From Streptomyces sp. SA15 (GTDB taxonomy: Bacteria; Actinomycetota; Actinomycetes; Streptomycetales; Streptomycetaceae): DNA of 64,000 nt. The position numbers were made by a program, and so were the translations under genes. The notes under the pieces were generated by a model. The model had not been told where the DNA came from. It made no database searches and was given only the letters and a program-made list of their open reading frames with translations. The stretch's first letter is position 1; each line of letters begins with the position of its first letter. Shown here piece after piece: positions 1 through 7,474 of the stretch. The stretch lies in NCBI RefSeq assembly GCF_002291145.1, contig NZ_NTGE01000095.1, positions 1 to 64,000 on the forward strand. Reading direction: 5' to 3'.

Positions 1-400
1 GGGTATCAACATATCTGGCGTTGACTTTTGGCACGCTGTTGAGTTCTCAAGGAACGGACGCTTCCTTTGTACTCACCCGAGAGACTCTCTCGCGGCTTTC
101 CTCCGGGCGCTTCCCTTCGGTCTTGCGTTTCCGACTCTATCAGATCCTTTCGGGCCCGATTCCCAGTCGGTGGGAGTTGCCTTCACGGCTGTTGGGCCGT
201 TCCGACGAGTGAGACTTTAGCGGATTCCCCGCCCCCGACGCTAATCGGGGGCTGCGTCCTTTCGGGCGCGGATTCCTCATTTCGCAAATACGCATGCCAA
301 TGACACGGCGGCAGAACGACTGTCGTCGAATGTGGTTGGCACTTGCGGAATGGCTGTCCGGGGACCGACCGAGGTCGGCGCTCACGTCGGACAACTCGGA
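1..400 (-). other. rRNA operon leader (5' end of pre-rRNA)
   Basis: Read on the minus strand, this stretch resembles the leader preceding 16S rRNA in Streptomyces. Near the left edge it has the conserved block TTGAGAACTCAACAGCGTG, which resembles the boxA-type antitermination leader of actinobacterial rRNA operons, followed by GTCAACGCCAGATATGTTG. The 16S gene itself would begin to the left of base 1 and is not in the window. No protein is supported here: the short ORFs on either strand lack ribosome sites. Two further -10-like hexamers on the minus strand, TAAAGT (214-219) and TAGAGT (134-139), may be additional rRNA promoters, because Streptomyces rRNA operons usually have several. Their -35 boxes are poor. 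Confidence 0.8.
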
Positions 401-402
401 GA

Positions 403-431
403 ACAGTACGGACCGGGTCCGGGTGTGTCAA
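403..431 (-). promoter_or_regulatory. rRNA operon upstream promoter
   Basis: On the minus strand, TTGACA (431 to 426), a 17-nt spacer and TACTGT (408 to 403) form a near-consensus housekeeping-sigma promoter. It points into the rRNA leader and lies about 400 nt upstream of the window edge, as expected for the distal promoter of a Streptomyces rRNA operon. Its -35 box almost touches the promoter region of the divergent trpS leader. Confidence 0.7.
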
Positions 432-459
432 CTTGGGCCCGGACAGTGCCCGGGAGGCG

Positions 460-465
460 TAGCCT
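460..465 (+). promoter_or_regulatory. -10 box of the trpS leader transcript
   Basis: TAGCCT ends 7 nt before the ATG of the leader peptide, so the transcript probably starts at or very near that ATG (leaderless leader peptide). A -35 match is weak: TTGGGC at 433-438 would give a 21-nt spacer. Confidence 0.45.
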
Positions 466-472
466 GAGGTGC

Positions 473-514
473 ATGACGACGCGTACGTGCACCCAGCAGT
501 GGTGGGCCGCCTGA
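473..514 (+). CDS. Trp-rich leader peptide of trpS attenuator
   Basis: This 13-residue ORF reads MTTRTCTQQWWAA and carries tandem Trp codons at positions 10 and 11 (500-505). It lies immediately upstream of the attenuator stem-loops for trpS. The position of the Trp codons at the base of the first stem and the stop codon within its loop (512-514) are the hallmarks of a trp-type leader peptide. Ribosome stalling at the Trp codons when Trp-tRNA is scarce would free the next strand to form the antiterminator. It has no ribosome binding site but sits 7 nt from a -10 box, so it is probably translated from a leaderless mRNA. A leader peptide controlling an auxiliary tryptophanyl-tRNA synthetase has been described in S. 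coelicolor, and this gene appears to be its counterpart. Confidence 0.88.
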   Translation: MTTRTCTQQWWAA

Positions 515-572
515 CGGCGGCCGTCCTCACGTATGCATTCAACGGCCGCCTCCTCGGCGGCCGTTCTTGTTT
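505..572 (+). terminator. trpS transcription attenuator
   Basis: Three mutually exclusive pairings are visible. Strand 1 (505-511, GGCCGCC) pairs perfectly with strand 2 (516-522, GGCGGCC). Strand 2 (516-524) pairs with strand 3 (542-550, ACGGCCGCC) as antiterminator. Strand 3 (541-550) pairs with strand 4 (556-565, GGCGGCCGTT) as a 10-bp terminator stem with loop TCCTC, followed by the T-rich run TTCTTGTTTC. Stalling on the Trp codons at 500-505 would mask strand 1 and favour the antiterminator, allowing trpS expression. Confidence 0.88.
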
Positions 573-639
573 CTCCCTCCAGAACTCCGAGGGCAGCGGT
601 CGGCCGAGGTGGCCGGCTCGACCAGGAGGAGAGGGAGAG

Positions 640-1671
640 ATGACGCGGGTCTTCAGTGGGATCAAGCCGACCGGACATCTGACGCTGGGAAACTACCTGG
701 GGGCCATGCGGCGGTGGGCTGCGGTCGACCAGCACCAGGCCGAGGCGCTGTTCTGCATCGTGGATCTGCACGCGTTGACCGTCGATCATGATCCGGCGCG
801 GGTGCGACGGCTGAGTCGGCAGGCGGCGACGTTGCTGCTGGCGACGGGGGTGGATCCGGAGCTGTGCACCGTGTTCGTACAGAGTCATGTGGATGAGCAC
901 GCGCGGCTGTCGTATCTGCTGGAGTGCGTGGCCACGGACGGTGAGATGCGGCGGATGATCCAGTACAAGGAGAAGGCCGCGCGGGAGCGGGAGCGGGGCG
1001 GGAGTGTGCGGCTGTCGCTGCTGACGTATCCCGTGCTGATGGCGGCGGACATCCTGGCGTACGGGAGCGACGAGGTGCCGGTCGGGGACGATCAGATTCA
1101 GCATGTGGAGCTGACCCGGGATCTGGCGGTGCGGTTCAACCAGCGCTACGGGCATGCGTTCGTGGTGCCTCGGGCGACGCGTCCGGGCGTGGCGGCTCGG
1201 GTCATGAATCTGCAGGAGCCGACGTCGAAGATGGGGAAGAGCGACGACGCGGGACCGGGGATCGTCTATCTGCTCGACGAGCCGGACGTGGTGCGCAAGA
1301 AGGTCATGAGGGCCGTGACCGACAGTGGGCGGGAGGTCGTGTACGACCGGGAGGCGCGGCCGGGTGTCGCGAATCTGTTGGAGATCCTCGCGGCTTGCAC
1401 GGGTGGGAACCCATCGGACCTGAGCGGTGTATATGAGTCGTACGGCGCCTTGAAGACGGACACCGCGGAGGCTGTGGTCGAGGTCTTGAGGCCCGTGCAG
1501 GAGAGGCACAGGGAGCTGTGCGCGGATCCTGGCTTTGTGGAGGGGGTGCTGCGGGATGGTGCGGAGAGGGCGCGGGCGATGGCGCGGCCGACCGTTGATG
1601 CCGCGTATCGGGCGATCGGGCTGTTGCCGGCCGTTGCTGCGGAGACCGTGATGGGCGTGGCTGCCGGGTAG
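640..1671 (+). CDS. trpS: tryptophanyl-tRNA synthetase (auxiliary, attenuator-controlled)
   Basis: This 343-residue class I aminoacyl-tRNA synthetase charges tRNA-Trp with tryptophan in the cytoplasm. The HIGH-type motif reads TGHLTLGNY (residues 11-19) and the KMSKS-type motif reads KMGKS (197-201). The length matches bacterial TrpRS. The ATG at 640 follows the strong ribosome site AGGAGGAGAGGGAG. Expression is very likely governed by the upstream leader-peptide attenuator. By position next to proC and by this regulation it resembles the auxiliary indolmycin-resistant TrpRS1 of S. coelicolor rather than the housekeeping enzyme. I infer the resistance; I cannot demonstrate it from sequence alone. 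It is convergent with proC, separated by a strong hairpin. Confidence 0.95.
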   Translation: MTRVFSGIKPTGHLTLGNYLGAMRRWAAVDQHQAEALFCIVDLHALTVDHDPARVRRLSRQAATLLLATGVDPELCTVFVQSHVDEHARLSYLLECVATDGEMRRMIQYKEKAARERERGGSVRLSLLTYPVLMAADILAYGSDEVPVGDDQIQHVELTRDLAVRFNQRYGHAFVVPRATRPGVAARVMNLQEPTSKMGKSDDAGPGIVYLLDEPDVVRKKVMRAVTDSGREVVYDREARPGVANLLEILAACTGGNPSDLSGVYESYGALKTDTAEAVVEVLRPVQERHRELCADPGFVEGVLRDGAERARAMARPTVDAAYRAIGLLPAVAAETVMGVAAG

Positions 1672-1682
1672 GGGTGGCGTGG

Positions 1683-1710
1683 CGCCGCCCCCGGGCGGGC
1701 GGGGGCGGCG
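1683..1710. terminator. bidirectional hairpin terminator between trpS and proC
   Basis: A perfect 10-bp stem, CGCCGCCCCC (1683-1692) with GGGGGCGGCG (1701-1710), encloses an 8-nt loop in the 44-bp gap between two convergent genes. There is no T-tract, which is usual in Streptomyces. Confidence 0.7.
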
Positions 1711-1715
1711 GGGCG

Positions 1716-2528
1716 TCAGCTGTTGTTGCCGGAGGCCAGTTCACGGCTGCGGTCGCGGGCGGCTTCGAGGGCGGCGATGAGGGCGGCTCGTACGCCGTGG
1801 TTCTCGAGTTCGCGGATGGCGTTGATGGTCGTGCCCGCGGGGGAGGTGACGTTTTCCCGTAGCTTGACCGGGTGTTCGCCACTGTCGCGGAGCATGGTGG
1901 CGGCGCCGATCGCGGACTGGACGATCAGGTCGTGGGCCTTGTCGCGGGGCAGGCCGAGGAGGATGCCGGCGTCCGTCATGGCTTCGACCAGGTAGAAGAA
2001 GTACGCCGGGCCGGAGCCGGAGAGGGCGGTGCAGGCGTCCTGCTGGGACTCGGGGACGCGGAGCGTCTTGCCGACGGCGCCGAAGATCTCCTCGGTGTGG
2101 GCGAGGTGGTCTGCGGTGGCGTGGGTGCCGGCGGAGATGACGGACATGGCCTCGTCGACCAGGGCGGGGGTGTTCGTCATGACGCGGACGACCGGGGTGC
2201 CTTTGGCGAGGCGCTCCTCGAAGTAGGAGGTGGGGATTCCTGCGGCGCCGCTGATGACGAGGCGGTCGGCGGGGACGTGTGGGGTGAGTTCGTCGAGGAG
2301 GGTGCCCATGTCCTGCGGTTTGACCGTGAGGATCAGGGTGTCGGCGGTCTTGGCGGCTTCCGGGTTGGTGACCGGGGTGACTCCATAGCGGGTGCGGAGT
2401 TCTTCGGCTCGCTCGGGGCGGCGGGCGGTGACCAGGAGGTCGGCCGGGGCCCAACCTGCGCGGATCATTCCGCTGAGCAGGGCTTCGCCGATCTTGCCGG
2501 TGCCGAGGACTGCGACTTTCTGGGTCAT
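1716..2528 (-). CDS. proC: pyrroline-5-carboxylate reductase
   Basis: This 270-residue enzyme catalyses the last step of proline synthesis, NADPH-dependent reduction of pyrroline-5-carboxylate. The N-terminal Rossmann motif VAVLGTGKIGEALLSGM starts at residue 5, and the family signature ALSGSGPAYFF lies near residues 163-173. The ATG at 2528 (MTQKVAV) is preceded by GGAGGG about 9 nt upstream. The reading frame stays open for another 43 codons upstream, but that extension is repeat-derived and has no family similarity. The gene is convergent with trpS, so Trp charging and proline synthesis are neighbours but not co-transcribed. Confidence 0.95.
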   Translation of the reverse strand: MTQKVAVLGTGKIGEALLSGMIRAGWAPADLLVTARRPERAEELRTRYGVTPVTNPEAAKTADTLILTVKPQDMGTLLDELTPHVPADRLVISGAAGIPTSYFEERLAKGTPVVRVMTNTPALVDEAMSVISAGTHATADHLAHTEEIFGAVGKTLRVPESQQDACTALSGSGPAYFFYLVEAMTDAGILLGLPRDKAHDLIVQSAIGAATMLRDSGEHPVKLRENVTSPAGTTINAIRELENHGVRAALIAALEAARDRSRELASGNNS

Positions 2529-2611
2529 GGCTGGGGTGCCCTCCGGGGGTGCGTCTTCCGGGTTCATCCTCGCACCGGGGGTCCGTGTGCGGCTTGGGTG
2601 TCCGGTGGGCG

Positions 2612-2680
2612 GGATGTTGGCCCCGGCTCCCCTCGGTCTGAACGGCCTCGTGCTCAAGCGCAGGACGCGCTGGGTGGGCT
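2612..2680. repeat. dispersed intergenic repeat, copy 1
   Basis: The block around CTGAACGGCCTCGTGCTCAA is a diverged copy of the reverse complement of 30893-30965 (common core CTGacGGCCTCGTsCTCrA, then AGGACGSGCTGG). Shadow translations of the two copies share the peptide pattern GLVLxRRT. It matches the kind of short extragenic repeat scattered through Streptomyces genomes. It lies between the ABC permease stop and proC. Confidence 0.6.
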
Positions 2681-3482
2681 ATGTCGTCCGGCGTCGCAGT
2701 GTCGCGGCTCCCAGGCCCAGGACCAGTAGCGCGCAGCCCGCCACGATCAGGGCGTCGCGGATGAAGTTGGCGGTCATGTCGGTGTGCTTGAGGACCTCGT
2801 TCATGCCGTCGACCGCGTAGGACATGGGGAGGACGTTGGAGATGGCTTCCAGGACGGGGTGCATGTTGTCTCGGGGGGTGAAGAGGCCGCAGAGGAGGAG
2901 TTGGGGGAAGATCACCGCCGGCATGAACTGGACCGCCTGGAATTCCGAGGACGCGAAGGCCGAGACGAAGAGGCCGAGGGCTGTGCCGAGCAGTGCGTCG
3001 AGGAGGGCTACCAGGAGGAGAAGCCAGGGGCTGCCCGTGACGTCCAGGTCGAGGAACCAGACCGCCAGGCCCGTCGCGAGGGCTGACTGGATGATCGCGA
3101 GGGCGCCGAAGGCCAGGGCGTAGCCGGCGATGAGGTCGCCCTTACCGAGGGGCATGGCGAGGAGGCGTTCGAGGGTGCCCGAAGTGCGTTCGCGCAGGGT
3201 GGCGATGGAGGTGACCAGGAACATCGTGATCAGGGGGAAGATCCCGAGGAGGGAGGCGCCGATGCTGTCGAAGGTGCGCGGGCTGCCGTCGAAGACGTAG
3301 CGCAGCAGGAACAGCATCACGCAGGGGATCAGGATCATCATCGCGATCGTGCGTGGGTCGTGGCGGAGCTGGCGCAGGACCCGGGTCGCGGTGGCGGTGG
3401 TGCGGGAGGCGTTCAGGGCGCTGGTGGGGGCGGGCGTGATCGTCGTACCGGGTGTGCTCGTCGTGCTCGCGCTCGTGCTCAT
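2679..3482 (-). CDS. ABC-2 type transporter permease
   Basis: This 267-residue integral membrane protein has about six hydrophobic segments. A cytoplasmic N-terminal tail rich in Ser, Thr and Pro is followed by the pattern RQLRHDPRTIAMMILIPCVM, typical of ABC-2 (DrrB/NodJ-like) export permeases. It would form the membrane channel for the ATPase encoded immediately upstream. The ATG at 3482 overlaps the ATPase stop codon (ATGA at 3482-3479), so the two are translationally coupled. The substrate is unknown; relatives export drugs, polyketides or lipids. The 3' end runs into a dispersed intergenic repeat, but the C-terminus (LRRRTT) is basic and plausible. Confidence 0.9.
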   Translation of the reverse strand: MSTSASTTSTPGTTITPAPTSALNASRTTATATRVLRQLRHDPRTIAMMILIPCVMLFLLRYVFDGSPRTFDSIGASLLGIFPLITMFLVTSIATLRERTSGTLERLLAMPLGKGDLIAGYALAFGALAIIQSALATGLAVWFLDLDVTGSPWLLLLVALLDALLGTALGLFVSAFASSEFQAVQFMPAVIFPQLLLCGLFTPRDNMHPVLEAISNVLPMSYAVDGMNEVLKHTDMTANFIRDALIVAGCALLVLGLGAATLRRRTT

Positions 3483-4348
3483 CGTGCGGTCTCCTTCGTG
3501 CGGTCGGCCGCGACGGCCTCGTCGACGAGGTGCAGGAATGCCTCCTCGACCGTTTCGGAGTGCGTACGGGTACGCAGGGCGTCCGGGGTGTCGTCGGCGA
3601 GGATCTCGCCCTCGCGCATCAGGAGGAGGCGGTGGCAGCGCTCGGCCTCGTCCATGACGTGGGAGGAGATCAGCAGGGTCGCTCCTCGCTGTGCGGCGAT
3701 GTCGTGGAAGAGGTTCCACAGGTCGCGGCGGAGGACGGGGTCCAGGCCGACCGTCGGTTCGTCGAGGACGAGGAGTTCGGGGGTGCCGAGGAGGGCCACC
3801 GCGAGGGAGACGCGGCTGCGCTGGCCGCCGGAGAGGTCGCCGGCGAGGGCGTCGGCGTAGGTGGTCAGGTCCACGTCGGCGATGGCTCGGGTGACGTTCT
3901 CGTGGCGGCGGTCCGCGGCCGTGTGGCCCGGGTCGAGGATCGCGGCGAAGTAGTCGAGGTTCTGGCGGATGGTCAGGTCGTCGTAGACGGAGGGGGCTTG
4001 GGTGACGTAGCCGATGCGGGTGCGCAGGGTGGGGTGGCCGGCGGGGTGGCCGAGGACGTCGAGGGTGCCGGTGACCTTGGCTTGGGTGCCGACGATCGCT
4101 CGCATGAGGGTCGACTTGCCGCAGCCGGAGGGGCCGAGGAGGCCGGTGATCTGGCCGCGCGGGACGGTGAAGCGGAGGCCGCGCAGGACGGTGCGGGGGC
4201 CGCGGACGACGGTGAGGCCTTCGGCGCGGACGGCGGAGGTGGAGGCAGAGGTGGCTGAGGTGGTGTGCGTGCGGGGCATCTCCTTGCCCTTCTTGCCGGC
4301 TTTGTTGCCTGTTTCCTTGTCGGGTGGGTCGGGCGCGTAATTCATCAC
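3479..4348 (-). CDS. ABC transporter ATP-binding protein
   Basis: This 289-residue ATPase powers the ABC-2 permease encoded next. Walker A is GPSGCGKST (72-80), the signature is LSGGQ (172-176), Walker B is ELLVLDEP (191-198), and the H-loop is SSH near residue 227. Its closest relatives by pattern are DrrA-type drug/lipid exporters. I chose the GTG at 4348 because AGGAGG lies 12 nt upstream. ATG at 4345 or Met24 (4279) are alternatives, since the first 40 residues are not family-conserved. The start overlaps an inverted repeat (4341-4356), which may be a repressor site. Confidence 0.92.
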   Translation of the reverse strand: MMNYAPDPPDKETGNKAGKKGKEMPRTHTTSATSASTSAVRAEGLTVVRGPRTVLRGLRFTVPRGQITGLLGPSGCGKSTLMRAIVGTQAKVTGTLDVLGHPAGHPTLRTRIGYVTQAPSVYDDLTIRQNLDYFAAILDPGHTAADRRHENVTRAIADVDLTTYADALAGDLSGGQRSRVSLAVALLGTPELLVLDEPTVGLDPVLRRDLWNLFHDIAAQRGATLLISSHVMDEAERCHRLLLMREGEILADDTPDALRTRTHSETVEEAFLHLVDEAVAADRTKETAR

Positions 4349-4356
4349 ATGATGAA
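4341..4356. promoter_or_regulatory. inverted repeat over the ABC operon start codon
   Basis: TTCATCA-CA-TGATGAA is a perfect 7-bp dyad with a 2-bp spacer. It covers the GTG/ATG start codons of the ATPase gene and lies just downstream of AGGAGG. Such a compact AT-rich dyad at a transporter operon start suggests an operator, for example for a GntR- or MarR-type repressor. No regulator gene adjoins it. Confidence 0.4.
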
Positions 4357-4599
4357 TAATCCTCCTGTGGATTGGGTGCCGTCAAGGGGGTGCGTAGTCG
4401 GCGGCGCAGGGGCGCGGCGGGGTGCTCAGAGGCGGGCGATCCGGGTCATACACCTCCGGATCACCCGATTGGCCGCATGAACTCGGCAGCCTGAGCAACT
4501 CGCCGCGACGACAATGGATTTCAGCCCGCCGTGTCCTCCCCCGGCTCGGCGCCCACGCATCTCCCGCTCACAACGTCCGCAACCGGAGGTGCTGTTCTC

Positions 4600-6117
4600 A
4601 TGCGCTGTGCCGTAGGCAGGGCCGATCTGTTCGCGTCCCTCGTCGTGTTCCTCGTCGCGCTGCCCCTATGTGTGGGCGTCGCCCTCGCGTCCGGTGTGCC
4701 CACCGAGTTGGGGCTGGTGACCGGGATCGTGGGCGGGCTGGTCGCTGGGGCGTTGCCCGGCAGCAGACTGCAGGTCAGCGGGCCGGCGGCGGGGCTGACC
4801 GTGTTGGTGTACGAGGCCGTGCAGAGATACGGCGTCGAGTTGCTCGGGGTGTTGGTGCTCGGGGCCGGAGTGGTGCAGGTGGGGCTCGGGGTGCTGCGGC
4901 TCGGGCGGTGGTTCCGGGCCGTGTCCACGGCCGTCGTGCAGGGGATGCTCGCCGGGATCGGGCTCGTGCTGGTGGCCGGGCAGGTGTATGCCCTGGGGGA
5001 TGCGGCGGCGCCGGCGAGCGGGCTCGGGAAGCTGGCCGGGCTGGTGTCGCTGCCGGGGCGGGTGGATCCGGTGGCGTTGTCAGTGGGGGTTGCCACTATT
5101 GCCGTATCGCTCCTGTGGCCCCGGTGGCGGCAGGGGGCGCGGGTGGTGCCTGCGCCGCTGGTGGCGGTGGCGTTCGCGGCCGTGGTGACCGGGGTGTTCG
5201 ACCTGGATGTGCGGCGGGTCGAGGTGCGGGGGCTGGTCGATGCGGTGCGGGTGCCGGAGGGTGCGGATTTCGGGCGGCTGATGGAAGTGGGGGTGATCGG
5301 GACCGTTGTTGTCTTCGCGTTGATCGCGTCGGCGGAGTCGTTGTTCAGCGCGGCGGCGGTGGACCGGCTGCATTCGGGGGCGCGGACGGATTACGACCGG
5401 GAGCTGATCGCCCAGGGGACGGGGAACGCGGTGTGCGGGGTGCTGGGGGCGCTGCCGATGACGGCGGTGATCGTGCGGAGTGCGGCGAATGTGCAGGCGG
5501 GGGCGCGGACCAAGGCCTCGCGGGTGTTGCACGGGGTGTGGTTGCTGGTGTTCACGGTGGTGGTGCCCGGGGTGCTGGGGTTGGTTCCGGTGGCGGCGCT
5601 GGCGGGACTGCTGGTGCTTGCCGGGTGCAAGTTGGCGCCTGTGCGGGAGACGCGGGAGCTATGGCGTGGGCATCGAGGGGAAGTGGCCGTGCTGGGTGTG
5701 ACCGCTGGGGCGATTGTGGTCGGGGATCTCTTCGAGGGGGTGTTGGTGGGGCTCGCCTTGGCTGTGGCGAAGACGGCGTGGGACATCAGCCATGTGCATG
5801 TGGAGAGCGAGGACCGAGGGGAGGCGGGGATCGTCGTACGGGTGCTGGGGCATGCGACGTTCCTGCGGCTGCCGATGCTGCTGGACGCGTTGGAGGCGTT
5901 GCCGCGGGATCGGGAGGTGCGGCTGGAGCTGGGTGGGCTGCGGCATGTGGACCACGCGTGTGCGGCGGCCCTGGAGGGGTGGGCCGCCGCGCGCGGGCAG
6001 GGGCTGGTGGCGGAGAGGGTGCCGCGTCGTAGAGCCGTCGGGGGTACGCCGTCAGGTGCTGGTGGCGAGCAGGAGTACGACGTCGTGGAGTCGGCGAGCG
6101 GGAGTGCGGTGTCGTAG
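4600..6117 (+). CDS. SulP-family anion transporter
   Basis: This 505-residue membrane protein starts RADLFASLVVFLVALPLCVG, the conserved N-terminal helix of SulP permeases. About ten hydrophobic segments follow to roughly residue 400, then a soluble tail whose pattern (LRLPMLLDALEALPRDREV and GLRHVDHAC) fits a STAS-like domain. SulP proteins move sulfate, bicarbonate or dicarboxylates; the substrate cannot be assigned here and no carbonic-anhydrase domain is fused. The ATG at 4600 is preceded by CCGGAGGT about 11 nt upstream. The region before it (4361-4599) holds no gene, only a small dyad around 4438-4466. Confidence 0.88.
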   Translation: MRCAVGRADLFASLVVFLVALPLCVGVALASGVPTELGLVTGIVGGLVAGALPGSRLQVSGPAAGLTVLVYEAVQRYGVELLGVLVLGAGVVQVGLGVLRLGRWFRAVSTAVVQGMLAGIGLVLVAGQVYALGDAAAPASGLGKLAGLVSLPGRVDPVALSVGVATIAVSLLWPRWRQGARVVPAPLVAVAFAAVVTGVFDLDVRRVEVRGLVDAVRVPEGADFGRLMEVGVIGTVVVFALIASAESLFSAAAVDRLHSGARTDYDRELIAQGTGNAVCGVLGALPMTAVIVRSAANVQAGARTKASRVLHGVWLLVFTVVVPGVLGLVPVAALAGLLVLAGCKLAPVRETRELWRGHRGEVAVLGVTAGAIVVGDLFEGVLVGLALAVAKTAWDISHVHVESEDRGEAGIVVRVLGHATFLRLPMLLDALEALPRDREVRLELGGLRHVDHACAAALEGWAAARGQGLVAERVPRRRAVGGTPSGAGGEQEYDVVESASGSAVS

Positions 6118-6156
6118 GGCCGCGAGCCGCTTCTGGTGTGCGTCAGGTGTCGATCG

Positions 6157-6927
6157 TCAGGTGTTGATGGCGACGAGCAGGTCGACGTCATAGACCTCTT
6201 CGACGATTCCGTCGGGGAAGGTCCGCATCAGGTGCTGACGCTCCTCGGCGAGGAACGCGGCGCTCGCTTCCTCGCCGTGGACCAGGAAGAGCGAGTGGCT
6301 GCCGATGTTCGCGAGGTGGGTGTCGACGGGGACACGGCGGCTCCAGCGGACCTGGCGGCGGGCGAAGTCGAGGCGGCCCGTGGGGTCGGCCGCGCGGGTG
6401 TCGGCTGCGGGCCCTTTCTTCTCGGCGGCGGTGTCGATGCCGAAGTGGCGGCCGATGCGGGCGGCGGCCTCGGCGATCCACGGCACATCGAGGGCGTCGG
6501 TGTTCCACCACAGGGCGAGCGCGCCGCCCGGACGCAGGACGCGGAGGGCTTCCGGGACGGCGAGGGTGGGGTCGGTCCAGTGCCAGGCCTGGGCGTAGGT
6601 GAGGAAGTCCAGGGATGCGGTGGCCAGGGGGAGGGTATTGCCGTTGCCCTTGAGGATCGGGATGTCGGGGTGGCTGCGGCGGAACTGGGCCGCCATGCCG
6701 TCGCCGGGCTCCACGGCGATGACGTCGGCGCCGCGGGCGTGCAGGAGGGCGGTCGCGATGCCGGTACCGGCGCCGATGTCCGCGACGCAGGCGCCGGCGA
6801 GGGGGCGGCCGGCCAGGTCTTCGACGGCGTCGAAGAGGGCGGGTGGGTAGGAGGGGCGGTTGGCGGCGTACTGGGCTGCGGCGGCGTTGAAGGAGTGGGC
6901 TCGGGTGGCGTGGAAGGAAGCCGTCAT
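6157..6927 (-). CDS. class I SAM-dependent methyltransferase
   Basis: This 256-residue protein has motif I as VADIGAGTG (48-56) and an acidic end of beta-2 (VIAVEPG), and it belongs to the UbiE/Methyltransf_11 group. The N-terminal stretch with YAANRPSYPP is typical of this group in Actinobacteria. The substrate is unknown. I chose the ATG at 6927 (MTASFHA); no clear ribosome site precedes it. The frame is open upstream, but that part is low-complexity Pro/His sequence. It is convergent with the SulP gene, 39 bp away. Confidence 0.88.
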   Translation of the reverse strand: MTASFHATRAHSFNAAAAQYAANRPSYPPALFDAVEDLAGRPLAGACVADIGAGTGIATALLHARGADVIAVEPGDGMAAQFRRSHPDIPILKGNGNTLPLATASLDFLTYAQAWHWTDPTLAVPEALRVLRPGGALALWWNTDALDVPWIAEAAARIGRHFGIDTAAEKKGPAADTRAADPTGRLDFARRQVRWSRRVPVDTHLANIGSHSLFLVHGEEASAAFLAEERQHLMRTFPDGIVEEVYDVDLLVAINT

Positions 6928-7474
6928 ACGGTCATGGTGGCCGGGGTGAGGGTCAGTGGCGGTGAGTTTTTGGTGAGAGGCGGGGGTGTCGCCGGGGTGG
7001 GGTGGAGTGGGGTGGGTCCAGGCACCTGCGTTTCCGGTGACGGTTGGGCGGGGTGGGTCGCGCAGCCCGGCGCTTACGGGGTGCCGCTCTCTGTGGGTCA
7101 GGAGCCGCCCCATGGGGCCCCCAGGCCCTTAAGTCGCCCTTGAGGCACTGAGGGAGGCACGACTGCCCGCAGCTGGGCGGCAGGGGCGGGGGCGACACTC
7201 GCAGCGCCTGACGGCGGGCGGGGGGCAACATCCGCTGCCTGACACCCGGGCGAGGCGACGCCCGCAGCCCGTCGGCATCGGCGGCCCGCGAGGTGTGGCG
7301 CACACCCAGAACGGGGGCGGGGGCGGCAGCACGCAGGCTGACCGTGTCGATGGTTGGAGTCAGGCGGGACAGTTCCGACCGGGATCGCGGCGGGCGTGAG
7401 CGGCGGTGAACAGGTGTTGTGAAGGGCCCTAGGTGTGAGCGGGCCCGGCGGCCATGTGAGGTGAGCGCGCTCGG
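6928..7474. other. 547-bp gene-free region with a degenerate tandem repeat
   Basis: No convincing coding region is seen on either strand. From about 7169 to 7295 there is a degenerate tandem repeat with units of about 30-33 bp, beginning CGCAGCTGGG (7169), CGCAGCGCCTGAC (7200), CGCTGCCTGAC (7233) and CGCAGCCCG (7263). It may be the remnant of a decayed repetitive gene or an extragenic repeat. Confidence 0.5.

Noticed and set aside
1..300. Short plus-strand ORFs (for example 21-212 and 67-303)
   Set aside because: They are antisense to the rRNA leader, lack ribosome sites and have non-coding-like composition.
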